Origin: JAYUHK01 sp043767025 | GTDB lineage: Bacteria > Bacteroidota > Bacteroidia > Chitinophagales > Saprospiraceae | Assembly (NCBI GenBank): GCA_043767025.1 | Contig: JAYUHK010000161.1 | Coordinates: 60,996 to 124,995 of the forward strand | Direction of reading: 5' to 3' | Length of the DNA: 64,000 nucleotides | Notes under the pieces: model-generated | Database searches by the model: none | Told to the model about the DNA's origin: nothing | What the model saw: only the letters and a program-made list of their open reading frames with translations | Made by a program: the position numbers and the translations under genes | Shown here: piece by piece, positions 53,843 through 63,825 of the stretch | Position numbering within the stretch: the first letter of the stretch is position 1 | How the letters are laid out: each line of letters opens with the position of its first letter

Positions 53843-55278
53843 ACCAATACGAAACCGTCATCGGTTTGGAGGCGCACGTCCAACTTTCTACCAAAAGCAA
53901 GATATTTTGTGCCGACGGAGCAAGTTTTGGAGCTGCTCCCAACAGTCATATCAGCGCGATTTCGTTGGCGCATCCGGGTACATTGCCTGCCACCAACGCA
54001 GTATCGGTCGAGTATGCCATAAAATTAGGCTTGGCGTTGGGCTGCCAAATAGCTGATTATCAACAGTTTGACAGAAAAAATTACTTTTATCCAGACCTTC
54101 CCAAAGGTTATCAACTTACCCAAAATTTTTATCCAATTTGCATCGGCGGTAATGTCACATTTTTGGTAAATAATGAAAAAAAAAGTATTCGGTTGCACCA
54201 TATTCATCTCGAAGAAGACGCTGGAAAATCGAATCATGAACTCTCGAATCACCAAACTTTGATGGACTACAATAGGGCGGGAGTCGCTCTTTTGGAGATT
54301 GTGACGGAGCCAGATTTTCGTCACCCCGACGAAGTAGCTGCTTTTATGTTGCAGCTTCGGCATTTGGTTCGGTGGCTCGATATTTCGGACGGAAATATGG
54401 AGGAAGGCTCCCTTCGTTGCGACTGTAATGTATCTGTAAGAAAATATGGTGAAATTGAATATGGTGAGCGGTGCGAAATAAAAAATCTAAATTCTATGCG
54501 ATTTGCAAAAAAAGCAGTTGAATTTGAAAGTAGTCGCCAAATAAAAATTATTGAATTGGGCGGAGAGATAATCCGCCAAACGATGCAATTTGACCCCAGC
54601 GCGGGGACGACTGCGCCTATGCGCGACAAAGAGGGGGAATCCGACTATCGGTACTTTCCCGACCCAGATTTGATGCCAATTTTTTTGACTGCCCAGCAGA
54701 TAGAAACTATAAAAAAACAGATGCCCGAGCTACCCAATAAGGTAGTAGAGAAATTAGTAAATGAATATCATTTGACGAGCCAAGAAGCTGTTTTTATGGC
54801 AGAAGAAAAAAGTGTAAGTGATTATTTTTTGGGTCTGTGTTTGCAAGTGTCAAATAGTAAAATCGCTGCTAATATCTTGATTAACAAGATATTACCAATG
54901 ACGAAAGAGTATAATTTGTCAATTTCTGAAATACCAATATCCGAGAAAAATATAGTAAAGTTAGTCGAAATAATAGAACAAAAAACAGTAAGTTCTTCGA
55001 TTGTTTTTCAAAAATTATTTCCAGCAATGTGGGAAAATCCGACTGAAGAGCCAGCCGAATTAGCTATAAAGTTGGGTCTAATTCAGTCCGACGACCAAGA
55101 TTTTTTGAGAGAACTTTGTAAGCAAGTTATTGCTCAAAATCCAGAAAAAGTTGCGGCTTACAAGAAAGGAAAAACTGGCTTGATAGGGTTTTTTATGGGC
55201 GAAGTAATGAAAATTTCTAACGGAAAAGCTGCACCCCAACCGACGACAATTTTATTGAGCGAGTTGCTTCAAGACTAA
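53839..55278 (+). CDS. gatB: Asp-tRNA(Asn)/Glu-tRNA(Gln) amidotransferase subunit B
   Basis: 479 residues, full length. Subunit B binds and phosphorylates the mischarged aminoacyl-tRNA in GatCAB, making Gln-tRNA(Gln) or Asn-tRNA(Asn). Seen: YETVIGLEAHVQLSTKSKIF, HPGTLPATN, RKNYFYPDLPKGYQLTQ, EEDAGKSNHE, and the Yqey-like tail ending KGKTGLIGFFMGEVMK. It is coupled to the deiminase by an ATGA overlap, an unusual partner. Its last 27 bases overlap the convergent hemD gene. GatA and GatC are not in the window. Confidence 0.96.
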   Translation: MNQYETVIGLEAHVQLSTKSKIFCADGASFGAAPNSHISAISLAHPGTLPATNAVSVEYAIKLGLALGCQIADYQQFDRKNYFYPDLPKGYQLTQNFYPICIGGNVTFLVNNEKKSIRLHHIHLEEDAGKSNHELSNHQTLMDYNRAGVALLEIVTEPDFRHPDEVAAFMLQLRHLVRWLDISDGNMEEGSLRCDCNVSVRKYGEIEYGERCEIKNLNSMRFAKKAVEFESSRQIKIIELGGEIIRQTMQFDPSAGTTAPMRDKEGESDYRYFPDPDLMPIFLTAQQIETIKKQMPELPNKVVEKLVNEYHLTSQEAVFMAEEKSVSDYFLGLCLQVSNSKIAANILINKILPMTKEYNLSISEIPISEKNIVKLVEIIEQKTVSSSIVFQKLFPAMWENPTEEPAELAIKLGLIQSDDQDFLRELCKQVIAQNPEKVAAYKKGKTGLIGFFMGEVMKISNGKAAPQPTTILLSELLQD

Positions 55279-55941
55279 ATGAAGAAGTGAATCCAAATCA
55301 GAATTTTCGGACACAAGTATGTCACGATGTGTGACTTTTTGTAATTCTTTTTGAGTGCTTTCTCCGATAGCAAAAATCATCTGTTTCGGCAAAAACAAGT
55401 ATTTAGAATTAAATGTGACTACATTCATCGGACTTGTAAATACCAAAAAATCACAATAGGGAATCACAAAATCAACTTTCGGAGTGTTGCTGTAAACACA
55501 TAATTTTTTGCTAACTATCTGATCGTCAAGGATTTTTTCGATGGACTCCCGCGAGTTTGTTGCTTGTGGAAATAAGATTACTTTGTTTTTTGCTGCCTTC
55601 AAAAAAAGTTTCGCGACATTTTCGATATTTCCAGAACCCACGAAGTTTGTATCAAATCCGTAACTTTTTATTGCTTCAGCTGTTTTCTTTCCCAAAGCTG
55701 CGATTTTCACATTTTCGCTTATTTTTTTATTTTTTTGAAAAAACTTATTTTGAAAAAAATATTTTACAGCGTTTTGACTATAAAAAAAAATCCAATCCGA
55801 ATCGGGTAAAAAATCAAAATTAATAGCCACAAAATCAATCAATGACAGCCCAACGACTTCGACAAAATGAGCGTTGAGCGAACTTACAAAATTTTGATTT
55901 TGCTCTAAATCCCGCGAAATAAATAGCGTTTTTTTTGTCAC
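55252..55941 (-). CDS. hemD: uroporphyrinogen-III synthase
   Basis: 229 residues. It cyclises hydroxymethylbilane to uroporphyrinogen III in heme synthesis. The family is poorly conserved; it shows TLFISRDLEQNQNFVSSLNA, WIFFYSQNAVKYFF, KIAALGKKTAEAIKSYG, VILFPQATNSRESIEKIL and LVFTSPMNVVTF. These match the two-lobed HemD pattern. It starts 26 bases after the T9SS protein gene on the same strand. Its 3' end overlaps gatB by 27 bases. Confidence 0.88.
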   Translation of the reverse strand: MTKKTLFISRDLEQNQNFVSSLNAHFVEVVGLSLIDFVAINFDFLPDSDWIFFYSQNAVKYFFQNKFFQKNKKISENVKIAALGKKTAEAIKSYGFDTNFVGSGNIENVAKLFLKAAKNKVILFPQATNSRESIEKILDDQIVSKKLCVYSNTPKVDFVIPYCDFLVFTSPMNVVTFNSKYLFLPKQMIFAIGESTQKELQKVTHRDILVSENSDLDSLLHLVLKQLAQ

Positions 55942-55967
55942 GTTTTCGATAAAAAAAATTAAAAAAA

Positions 55968-58900
55968 CTATCTTAATAGTGTTACTTGACCTTTTAAAAT
56001 TTGATTTTTTCCGTCCAAATCAACGTATTCTATCACATACGCGAACACGTCGGGCGTTTGGAGAAGTCCGTCGAAAGTTCCGTCCCATTCAGGTTTTGCA
56101 GCGTTGTTGTAAATTAATTGACCAAAGCGGTTCCAAATTTGAAATTTAGAATATTTGGGTTCTGCGCCCTGTAAAACCAACCTAAAAACATCGTTTTGTC
56201 CGTCACCGTCAGGCGAAAAAGCATTCGGAATTTGAATCTCCAAAACCTCGTTGACTCTAATCAGAACTTCGATTTCTTTGCCACAGCCATTTGCATCTGT
56301 AATTAAAATTTTATAAGTCGTTGTTTTTGAGGGCTTTACGATTAGACTTTGATTATTGGAGGCAATAATTCCGTCTTGTGGCGAATATTTAACAGTATAA
56401 GGAAGCGCAATATTCGTCGTCGAAATTTGGATTGTTGCGGTTTTCCCCAACAATATCAAGGTGTCGGGCGGCGAGGCAGATGCCGAAAAATCATTAAAAT
56501 TCGTCACTGTCGCTTGCCCAAAAGTTTTGCAACCGTTGTCCGAAGTTGCTGTCACAAAATACGTTCCGATTGATAAATTATTTATTGTGGCGACGCTTTG
56601 AGCATTAGACCATTGGTAAGAAAATGGCGCAAATCCGTTGCTTGCTTTTGCCGTCAAAACTCCCAAAGAACTTCCCACACAGGTTTTAGATTTTGAGGTA
56701 TCTATCGCTAATTTTAGGGCTTCTGGTTCGCCCAGAATTACTTGTCCGCTCACCAAAGAAAACTCGCAACCATTCGCAGTTTTTACCCGAACTTTGTAAA
56801 TTCCTGCACCTAAACTATTGAAAATGAATGGATTAAGGCTGCTCGTAGTGTAAGTAACGCCGTCGTCTATTGAGAACTGATATGGAGTATTATTGCCTGA
56901 AGTATTGATTGTGATAAGTCCATTTTTGTCGCCATTGCACTTTGGATTTACGGCGTTGGCGAGGGTAATCAGCTCGACGGTTTTCGTCAGTTTCAGCACT
57001 ATGATACTGTCGCAGCCATTCGCTTTTTGGAGTGTGTCAATATAGTTTCCAGCATTTTTGTACACTTTACTACCTACTTTTACACTGTCACTATCACACA
57101 AATTTATATTTAAAAAATTGGTTGTGGCGGACGCAGGATTAATGGTTGCGGCTGCATAAGATTTACAATTTTTAGAGTCAGTAACGGTCAAATTGTAGAT
57201 GCCAACACACAAACCCGTCAAAATTGGGGTGTCCCACGAGTAGTCGTAAGGTGACGCGCCGCCACTCGCTGTTACCTGAATTGCCCCGTCACAAATCACG
57301 GGGCAGCTGGTGGCAGGAAGCACGTTGAAAAGTATCGAAATAGGACTCAAAACGGTCAAGTTGAGCCTCACAATACTATCGCAGCCGAAGATGCCAGCGT
57401 TGTAAATGGTATCGGTGTAAGTCCCTGAAATATTATAAATTTTACCTGCGATTACGATATTTTGCCCTGCGCAAATGGTGTCCGATATTGTCTTTTCGGC
57501 ACTATAAATTATCAGAATTGATGTTTGAACACTGTCACAACCTCTCAATGTTTTCAAAGTATCTATATAAGTGCCAGATTGATTGTAAAATTTATTTCCG
57601 ACTTGAACGCTCTCGCCTTTGCAAAGTTGAAATAATTTTAGAGCTGTTTTGGCGGGCGAAAGTAGTAGATTGATAAAAATTATACTGTCACAACCGTTGG
57701 TCGAAGTAGTTTTATAGATATAATTTCCGGCTTGCGTGTAAGTAGAATCTCCAACCTTAAAAAGTTCGTTGGGGCAAATGCTCGCTGTAATATTAGTTAT
57801 TTTTGACGGAACAAACGTTAAATTAACAAAAATAGTACTGTCACAACCATTCGATGCACCGCGTATAATTTTTTCTACACCAGACGGACGATTGGAGTTG
57901 TATATTACATTGTTTACATTAATGCTTTCATTGCTGCAAAGTGTAAGCGTGACGTATTTGTTGACAGGCGGAAAGAAACTTAACTGAACATTAATCACGC
58001 TGTCGCAGCCTTTTGAATTGCCGTTAAAGAGTGTATCTTTACCAGACGGGTACAGAAAACTATACCTTTTTCCATTAAAAATAATCGAATCCGTGACACA
58101 TATTTTAGAAGTGAAAAAACTCTGCGTGCTATTTATAAAATTTATAGAAACGTTGATGGTGCTATCACAACCGTTAGAACTTTGTCCGCTCAACACTTGC
58201 GTTCCGCCAGTATTTTGTTGATTGTATGCAATTCCGTTGATGATAATACTTTGCCCAGAGCAAAGCGTTTGGTTGATATTTTTTACGGCTTGTGGATAAA
58301 ATTTTATTTGAATAAAAATAATACTATCGCAACCTTGTGACGCACTATTTTGCAAGGTATCAAAACCTGACGGGCGAGCGGCATCGTATTTTTTCCCGTA
58401 GATTGTAATAGATTTTCCAAAGCAAATAGTTCGATTTATTTGAGTTATTTGAGAGAGATAATACGACAGATTTAGATTTACTATGCTATCGCAACCTGCG
58501 GCGTTGGTTAATATCTTTTGGTAGTTTCCAGCCGTATTGTAGGTTGAGTTTCCGATAGTGACACTTTTTCCTGCACAAAGCGATGTCACAATATTGGTAT
58601 TTGACTTGTTTTTTATGTTTAATCTTAAAGTAATTATACTGTCACAACCCAACGATGAAATAAATTTAATTTTGTAGGTGCCTGACGATACGAATGTAGA
58701 ATCTCCAATTCTTACGAAATCGCCTTGACAAATTGAGCGGCTGAGCGTGTCACTTTTTTGAGGAATTACGATTAAATTGAGATGAATTATACTATCGCAG
58801 CCAGCCGCAGCTACCAATGTATCGCTGTAATTTCCGGTTGTTTTGTATGATTTGTTACCAATTTTCACGGAATCGCCGCCGCAGATACTTCTGTTGACAT

Positions 58901-60683
58901 TCTGAAAGTTGTTGGGGAGTACCGCCAAGTTCAGTTTTATGATGCTGTCGCAACCAAAACGGGAGCTAAATTTATTTCGATAAATCCCACTTTTGAAGTA
59001 AGTAGAATCGCCGATTGAAATCGCTTTTCCGAAGCAAATTGTCTTTGAAAAACTATTAATAATGCTGTCCGAAACTGTCAAGTCGAGTATTATTACACTG
59101 TCACACTTTAGTCCAGAATTAATATTTTGGCGGTAAATTCCGCTTGATTTGTAGGTATTTCCGTTGATAATTACCGAATCTCCTTGACAGATGGCGCGTT
59201 TGGTATTCGTTACAGCCGTATCTACTTTCCACAAAAAAGCGCAAAATGACTCAAATTCTTTGCTTTGGCATAAAGAATCCGTGTCACTTATTTTGATTTT
59301 TTTACAAAAACGATACGTCTTTCCGGGAGTTACTTTATAGGTTTTTGATGTTCCATTTTGGTCTGTACAAGAAGCGTTCAATGCCAATCCGCAGTTGGTG
59401 GTGTCGTACGCAACGTCCTGATTTACAGCATATTGGCACTTTGGAATAATCACGCTTTCGTACGAAATTTGGTATTCGTTGGGTGCGGCGGTGTATTGGT
59501 AGCAAAATTCTAACACGCCGTTGGCGGATTTCGTGGCAATATGATAGGGTTTTAAATCAAAACAGCCAGTCACGTTGTTGCCATTTTTAGCCAAATTGAG
59601 AGCTGTATTTCCAGCAGTCGGATTCGGGAAATGCACTCCGTCGCAGCTCAATTTATCGCCACAAGTGCAAGGACTAACTGTTGTCACAATAGGCGGACAA
59701 TTTTCATTTTTCTTTACTATTTCGACCGAAAAATTGCCTACGGCATTTTGATAGGAGGGAGTCCAACCATCTACCACAATCCAGTATATTTTTCCCGGAG
59801 TGAGATTGGTTGCAGTCAATTTTATATCCGTCGTTTGCCCCGCAATTCCGCCACATTGCACGGCTTCGGTGAGGGGAGAGTTACAATTTCCGTCCGCAGT
59901 GGTCATCAATCCTGCCTGAATCTGGTACGTCACAGGATTTAAGTTTTTTACAAAAATATCAACTGCACAATTACTCGCTACAAACTTGTACCAAACGTCG
60001 TTATTGGTGCCGCAGGTGTTTCCGTCCAAGTCCGTCAAAAAGTGGTCTGCTGCGCCGACAGTAGAACCATTAGTGGCTTGAGTTCCTTGTTGTGACTGCT
60101 CTTGTAGCAAAATAGCACTGCATGGCTCGTCATTGGGTTGTGACTTTACGACGCAAAAATCGCCCGCCAGACCTTGCTCAAAAAGGAACGGTGCGACTCG
60201 TTGCAGCCGCGCAAAATACCGACTGTCGGAGTGAGGCGGTACAAAAGTGGCTGTCACAGATACGCCAACATAATTAAAAAAATTATTTCCTTGCGCGCAA
60301 ACTACATTCACGAAAGAAGTCGGTACGCCGCAGTCCGCACCGCTTGGGAGTTCGTAGATTTCGACAAATGTACGACGATTGCCAGATTCGATGTAGAGAA
60401 AATTATATGCTGTCCCAGCGTTCATTCCCGATATTTCAAACCACGCATCGCGCAAAACACTACTTGTACCGCAAGTCGGTTGGAAAAGAAAAGCAGTATA
60501 TGACGAGCAACAGGACGAAAAAGAGTTGAAATTGCAGACTCCAGGAGTTTGGCTTGCCGTCAGAGTTGGAGCGGCGCAGGGTGTGTTGGCAGGAAAAATT
60601 TGGGCAAAAGAGAAGGTTGAGAGCGACAAAAAGAAGATTGCGCTGCAAAAAAATATTTTATGATAGTTAGGAAAAAAAGCCAT
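55968..60683 (-). CDS. T9SS type B secreted protein with 13 two-cysteine repeats
   Basis: 1571 residues with a signal peptide (about 1-28, ending TFSFAQ). The N-terminal third (about 30-490) holds pre-peptidase-like beta domains. From about 495 onward are 13 repeats of about 50-54 residues, each with a first-Cys block (SICxGxSxxIG) and a second block (GCDSIIxLxL); twelve are tandem, and the last follows a SprB-like unit (TASGGASPYDYSWDTP). More SprB-like units and a type B sorting domain (IPNAFSPDGDGQNDVFRLVL) end the protein. It is probably a filamentous surface adhesin, with one disulfide possible per repeat. Confidence 0.9.
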   Translation of the reverse strand: MAFFPNYHKIFFCSAIFFLSLSTFSFAQIFPANTPCAAPTLTASQTPGVCNFNSFSSCCSSYTAFLFQPTCGTSSVLRDAWFEISGMNAGTAYNFLYIESGNRRTFVEIYELPSGADCGVPTSFVNVVCAQGNNFFNYVGVSVTATFVPPHSDSRYFARLQRVAPFLFEQGLAGDFCVVKSQPNDEPCSAILLQEQSQQGTQATNGSTVGAADHFLTDLDGNTCGTNNDVWYKFVASNCAVDIFVKNLNPVTYQIQAGLMTTADGNCNSPLTEAVQCGGIAGQTTDIKLTATNLTPGKIYWIVVDGWTPSYQNAVGNFSVEIVKKNENCPPIVTTVSPCTCGDKLSCDGVHFPNPTAGNTALNLAKNGNNVTGCFDLKPYHIATKSANGVLEFCYQYTAAPNEYQISYESVIIPKCQYAVNQDVAYDTTNCGLALNASCTDQNGTSKTYKVTPGKTYRFCKKIKISDTDSLCQSKEFESFCAFLWKVDTAVTNTKRAICQGDSVIINGNTYKSSGIYRQNINSGLKCDSVIILDLTVSDSIINSFSKTICFGKAISIGDSTYFKSGIYRNKFSSRFGCDSIIKLNLAVLPNNFQNVNRSICGGDSVKIGNKSYKTTGNYSDTLVAAAGCDSIIHLNLIVIPQKSDTLSRSICQGDFVRIGDSTFVSSGTYKIKFISSLGCDSIITLRLNIKNKSNTNIVTSLCAGKSVTIGNSTYNTAGNYQKILTNAAGCDSIVNLNLSYYLSQITQINRTICFGKSITIYGKKYDAARPSGFDTLQNSASQGCDSIIFIQIKFYPQAVKNINQTLCSGQSIIINGIAYNQQNTGGTQVLSGQSSNGCDSTINVSINFINSTQSFFTSKICVTDSIIFNGKRYSFLYPSGKDTLFNGNSKGCDSVINVQLSFFPPVNKYVTLTLCSNESINVNNVIYNSNRPSGVEKIIRGASNGCDSTIFVNLTFVPSKITNITASICPNELFKVGDSTYTQAGNYIYKTTSTNGCDSIIFINLLLSPAKTALKLFQLCKGESVQVGNKFYNQSGTYIDTLKTLRGCDSVQTSILIIYSAEKTISDTICAGQNIVIAGKIYNISGTYTDTIYNAGIFGCDSIVRLNLTVLSPISILFNVLPATSCPVICDGAIQVTASGGASPYDYSWDTPILTGLCVGIYNLTVTDSKNCKSYAAATINPASATTNFLNINLCDSDSVKVGSKVYKNAGNYIDTLQKANGCDSIIVLKLTKTVELITLANAVNPKCNGDKNGLITINTSGNNTPYQFSIDDGVTYTTSSLNPFIFNSLGAGIYKVRVKTANGCEFSLVSGQVILGEPEALKLAIDTSKSKTCVGSSLGVLTAKASNGFAPFSYQWSNAQSVATINNLSIGTYFVTATSDNGCKTFGQATVTNFNDFSASASPPDTLILLGKTATIQISTTNIALPYTVKYSPQDGIIASNNQSLIVKPSKTTTYKILITDANGCGKEIEVLIRVNEVLEIQIPNAFSPDGDGQNDVFRLVLQGAEPKYSKFQIWNRFGQLIYNNAAKPEWDGTFDGLLQTPDVFAYVIEYVDLDGKNQILKGQVTLLR

Positions 60684-60874
60684 GAAATTTGAAATTAATC
60701 AGCAGAAATACAGAATGTTGTCACCGCAAAAGATACGGATATATCAAAAAAATGTTGCATATAAAACTGATGTGGAAACTTTGGGGCGGAACTATTTTTC
60801 TAACTTTCGGACGATTTATTATTTCATTCGAGAATAATTGCGTTAATTTGGCTTTCGTTTGGTACGGTGCGGGC

Positions 60875-60917
60875 AAAAAAAAAGAAGTCCCTTCGCTACT
60901 TTAAGCAAAGGGCTTCT
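60875..60917 (-). terminator. minus-strand terminator with no gene upstream
   Basis: The minus-strand stem AGAAGCCCTTTGC/GCGAAGGGACTTCT (one bulged A), loop TTAAAGTA, is followed by nine T. No protein gene precedes it on this strand, so it marks the end of some other transcript. Confidence 0.85.
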
Positions 60918-61071
60918 GACCCAAACAAATAAACACAAAAACTATTATCTTTACGGAGATGAAAATCTCGGTTTTAATAAATTTCGTAAGGCGTTCAAAT
61001 TTCCCATTCTCTAAAATATAAAATTTGACTTCCTTATTATTCTTTGTGCTTAACTATCAATACTTGTAATA
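60875..61071 (-). ncRNA. candidate small RNA of about 195 nt
   Basis: A transcript ending at the strong terminator has no coding frame. Upstream on the minus strand TTTG (61108-61105) is followed at 19 bases by TACGATGC, a weak match to TAnnTTTG. Hairpins inside include CAAATTT...AAATTTG and GAGAT-TTTC-ATCTC. I do not recognise a known family; a 6S-like length is only a length match. Confidence 0.35.
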
Positions 61072-61357
61072 TTGCAAGCATCGTACCAACTTTTTATTTT
61101 GTCACAAAAAAAATTAACAAACAAGATTTTATTTGTGTCATATAATTATATTGAAAATATGTTTGCTATTTAATATTAAAAAATATAAATTATTTTTATT
61201 TTTAATATTAAATTTATTTTATACTCGTAAAATGTTGATGATTAGTTTTTTATGACTTTTCACGCCGCTTTTCTTTTGCCAACAGATTACTATTATTTTT
61301 ACAGCGTCCCAATCTTACCAAAAATAAATATTTTTATCTCTAATACAATAAAAATCT

Positions 61358-63814
61358 ATGCGTTTTTTTAAATTTCTTATCGCGCTGCTGCTCACGGCGA
61401 GCCTTATTTACGGACTCGACCATTCGTTTTTTGTCAATCAAAAACCGATTCCCGCTTTTGGAAAATTACTCAATCCGTTCTCGGGATTTTGGCAAAACGC
61501 AGAAAGTGCTACCAGCAGCGGTCCAGACAGTCCGCCTGCCTTTTCGGATTTGAAGGGCAATGTAAAAGTATCTTACGACGACCGCCAAGTGCCGCATATT
61601 TTTGCCGAGAATACTGCCGATGCTTACTTCGTGCAAGGTTATGTGACGGCGCAAAACCGACTTTGGCAAATGGATATTTCTACTCGCGCTGCGTCTGGGC
61701 GACTTTCGGAAGTGTTGGGCGATAAATTGTTGCCGATGGACCAAAAAAAGCGGCGAACTGGAATGGTGTTTGCTGCCGAAAACGCGCTCAAAGGTTGGAA
61801 AAAAGATGCAGCTAATTACGCACTCATAGAATCTTACGCGGCAGGCGTGAACGCGTATGTCCGTACACTTGCGCCGAAAGATTATCCGATAGAATTTAAG
61901 ATTCTCAACTACGCTCCCGAAGATTGGACTCCGCTCAAAACAGCACTTTTTTTCAAAAGTATGTGCGAAACACTCGCTGCTGGGGAAGACGATTTGCAAG
62001 CCACCAACGCACTGAAAATGCTCGGGCAAGAAACTTTTGATTTTATTTTTCCAGAACACAACGACGTGGATTCGCCAGTCATTCCGAAGGAAGTAAAATT
62101 TGCGCCTTCTTCGGCTACCGCCTCCGAGCCAGCAAAAGAAGAAGTAGAACTTCCGAAAGATTTGGGAATTATAGACTTTGACCCAATCACGCACCGCGTA
62201 GATGGAGTAGGGAGCAATAATTGGGCGGTCGCGCCCTCCAAAACCAAAAATGGTAAAGCAATCCTTTGTGGCGACCCGCACCTCAACCTCACGCTGCCGT
62301 CTATTTGGTACGAAATTCAGGTCAGCTCGCCCGAGTTCAACACTTACGGCGTTTCGCTGCCCGGTATTCCCGGCGTGGTGATTGGGTTCAACGAAAATAT
62401 TGCTTGGACACAGACCAACGTCGGTCACGACCTTTCGGACTGGTACACTATCCAGTGGAAAGACGCAAAAAAAGAGGAATATCTGTTGGACGGTGCGTGG
62501 AAAACGGTGCAGAAAAAAGTCGAAGTTTATAATGTCAAAGGTCAGGGCATTGTGTTTGACACGGTGCGATACACGGTTTGGGGACCGATTGTGTACGACT
62601 CCGAAAATCCGCATACAGATATGGCGTTGCGTTGGCTGGCGCACGACGAGCCTGCGGAGAACGAAATGAAAGTATTTTTGGACCTCAACAAAGCCAAAAA
62701 TTACGATGACTATTATAATGCGTTAAAAGCATATAATATGCCTGCTCAAAATTTTGCTTTTGCGTGTCGCAATGGCGATATTGCGATTAAAGTGCAAGGG
62801 CTTTTTCCAATAAAATCGCAGGAGCAAGGACGTTTCGTGCAAGACGGCAGCAGTTCCAAAAATGCTTGGCATGGTTTTATTCCGAAGGAGCAAAATCCGG
62901 CAGTCAAAAATCCCGAGCGCGGATTTATTTCGTCCGCCAATCAGCGTTCTACGAGCAAAGATTATCCGTATTACTACAACAGCGAAGGGTTTGAGAACTA
63001 TCGCGGGCGGATTTTGAACCGAAAATTAGCCGCTATGGATTCCGTCACGGTTGAAGATATGATGAAATTGCAGTACGATAGTTACAGTTTATTCGCCGAA
63101 GAAGCTCTGCCTTTGCTTTTGGGGCAGTTGGACTCTACGAAAATAGCTGTAAGTCCGAAGGGAAATACTTATTTACAAGCGTTAAAAAATTGGAATTTTC
63201 GGTACGAGCAGCAGATGTTGGCGCCTATTTTGTTTCAGGAATGGTTCAAAAATTTTTATGCCGACACTTGGGACGAGTTCACGAAGCAACGCCAGTACCC
63301 AATTATACTCAAACCAACTTTTTTGCGCACGACTCAATTACTTCACGACGACCCCAACAGTAAATTTTTTGACCTCGACTCTACGGGAATGGTCAAAGAA
63401 ACGGCGAAAGAAATCGCCACAGAATCTTTTTTGAAAATGTGCAGCTCAATGGACGAAAAGCTGGCAGCCAACCCAAATCTGACTTGGGGCAACTTTCAAG
63501 ACCTAAAAATCAATCACTTGGGACGCATTGATGCTTTCGCAAAATTTCATGTGATGACCGACGGCACGGCAAAAGCACTCAACTCCGTGAAGTCCGATAA
63601 CGGTCCGTCGTGGCGAATGGTAGTCGAAATGGGCGACGAGGTCAAAGCGTGGGGCGTATATCCGGGCGGCGAATCAGGCAATCCCGGCAGCGCGCACTAT
63701 TCGGACTTCGTCGAAACGTGGTCGAAGGGAAAATACTACGAATTGCTTTTTCTCAAAAACGCCGAGCAAAAAAGCGAGCGTTTGGTCACTTCTCAAGAAT
63801 TTAGAAAAAAATAA
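61358..63814 (+). CDS. penicillin acylase family protein
   Basis: 818-residue N-terminal nucleophile hydrolase precursor. A hydrophobic N-terminus (about 1-20) acts as signal or anchor. The alpha region (about 60-270) contains VSYDDRQVPHIFAENTADAY. Autocleavage is expected before the serine of GVGSNNWAVA (about 286), giving the beta subunit with CGDPHLNLTLPSIWYEI and a C-terminal PGGESGNPGSAHYSDFVETW. Members hydrolyse amides such as acyl-homoserine lactones or beta-lactam side chains; the substrate here is unknown. It is a single gene followed by a tandem TTTTTAG tract and a family A repeat. Confidence 0.94.
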   Translation: MRFFKFLIALLLTASLIYGLDHSFFVNQKPIPAFGKLLNPFSGFWQNAESATSSGPDSPPAFSDLKGNVKVSYDDRQVPHIFAENTADAYFVQGYVTAQNRLWQMDISTRAASGRLSEVLGDKLLPMDQKKRRTGMVFAAENALKGWKKDAANYALIESYAAGVNAYVRTLAPKDYPIEFKILNYAPEDWTPLKTALFFKSMCETLAAGEDDLQATNALKMLGQETFDFIFPEHNDVDSPVIPKEVKFAPSSATASEPAKEEVELPKDLGIIDFDPITHRVDGVGSNNWAVAPSKTKNGKAILCGDPHLNLTLPSIWYEIQVSSPEFNTYGVSLPGIPGVVIGFNENIAWTQTNVGHDLSDWYTIQWKDAKKEEYLLDGAWKTVQKKVEVYNVKGQGIVFDTVRYTVWGPIVYDSENPHTDMALRWLAHDEPAENEMKVFLDLNKAKNYDDYYNALKAYNMPAQNFAFACRNGDIAIKVQGLFPIKSQEQGRFVQDGSSSKNAWHGFIPKEQNPAVKNPERGFISSANQRSTSKDYPYYYNSEGFENYRGRILNRKLAAMDSVTVEDMMKLQYDSYSLFAEEALPLLLGQLDSTKIAVSPKGNTYLQALKNWNFRYEQQMLAPILFQEWFKNFYADTWDEFTKQRQYPIILKPTFLRTTQLLHDDPNSKFFDLDSTGMVKETAKEIATESFLKMCSSMDEKLAANPNLTWGNFQDLKINHLGRIDAFAKFHVMTDGTAKALNSVKSDNGPSWRMVVEMGDEVKAWGVYPGGESGNPGSAHYSDFVETWSKGKYYELLFLKNAEQKSERLVTSQEFRKK

Positions 63815-63825
63815 AGAAATTTATA

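Larger units (their letters stand above)
60684..61357. other. AT-rich gap before the penicillin acylase gene
   Basis: 674 bases with no convincing protein gene. It holds a minus-strand terminator at 60875-60917 and a possible structured minus-strand RNA upstream of it (see separate entries). The rest is very AT-rich. Confidence 0.5.

Noticed and set aside
57500..59200. Regularly spaced repeats that could suggest a CRISPR array or tandem DNA satellite
   Set aside because: The periodicity follows protein repeats in an open frame of 1571 codons; the DNA units are too diverged for a CRISPR array.
60689..60904. A 71-codon plus-strand frame before the penicillin acylase gene
   Set aside because: It reads through the minus-strand terminator hairpin and has no start-site signals or family features.
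61466..62644. A 392-codon open frame opposite the penicillin acylase gene
   Set aside because: Antisense shadow; the plus-strand protein has full family motifs, the minus-strand translation has none.
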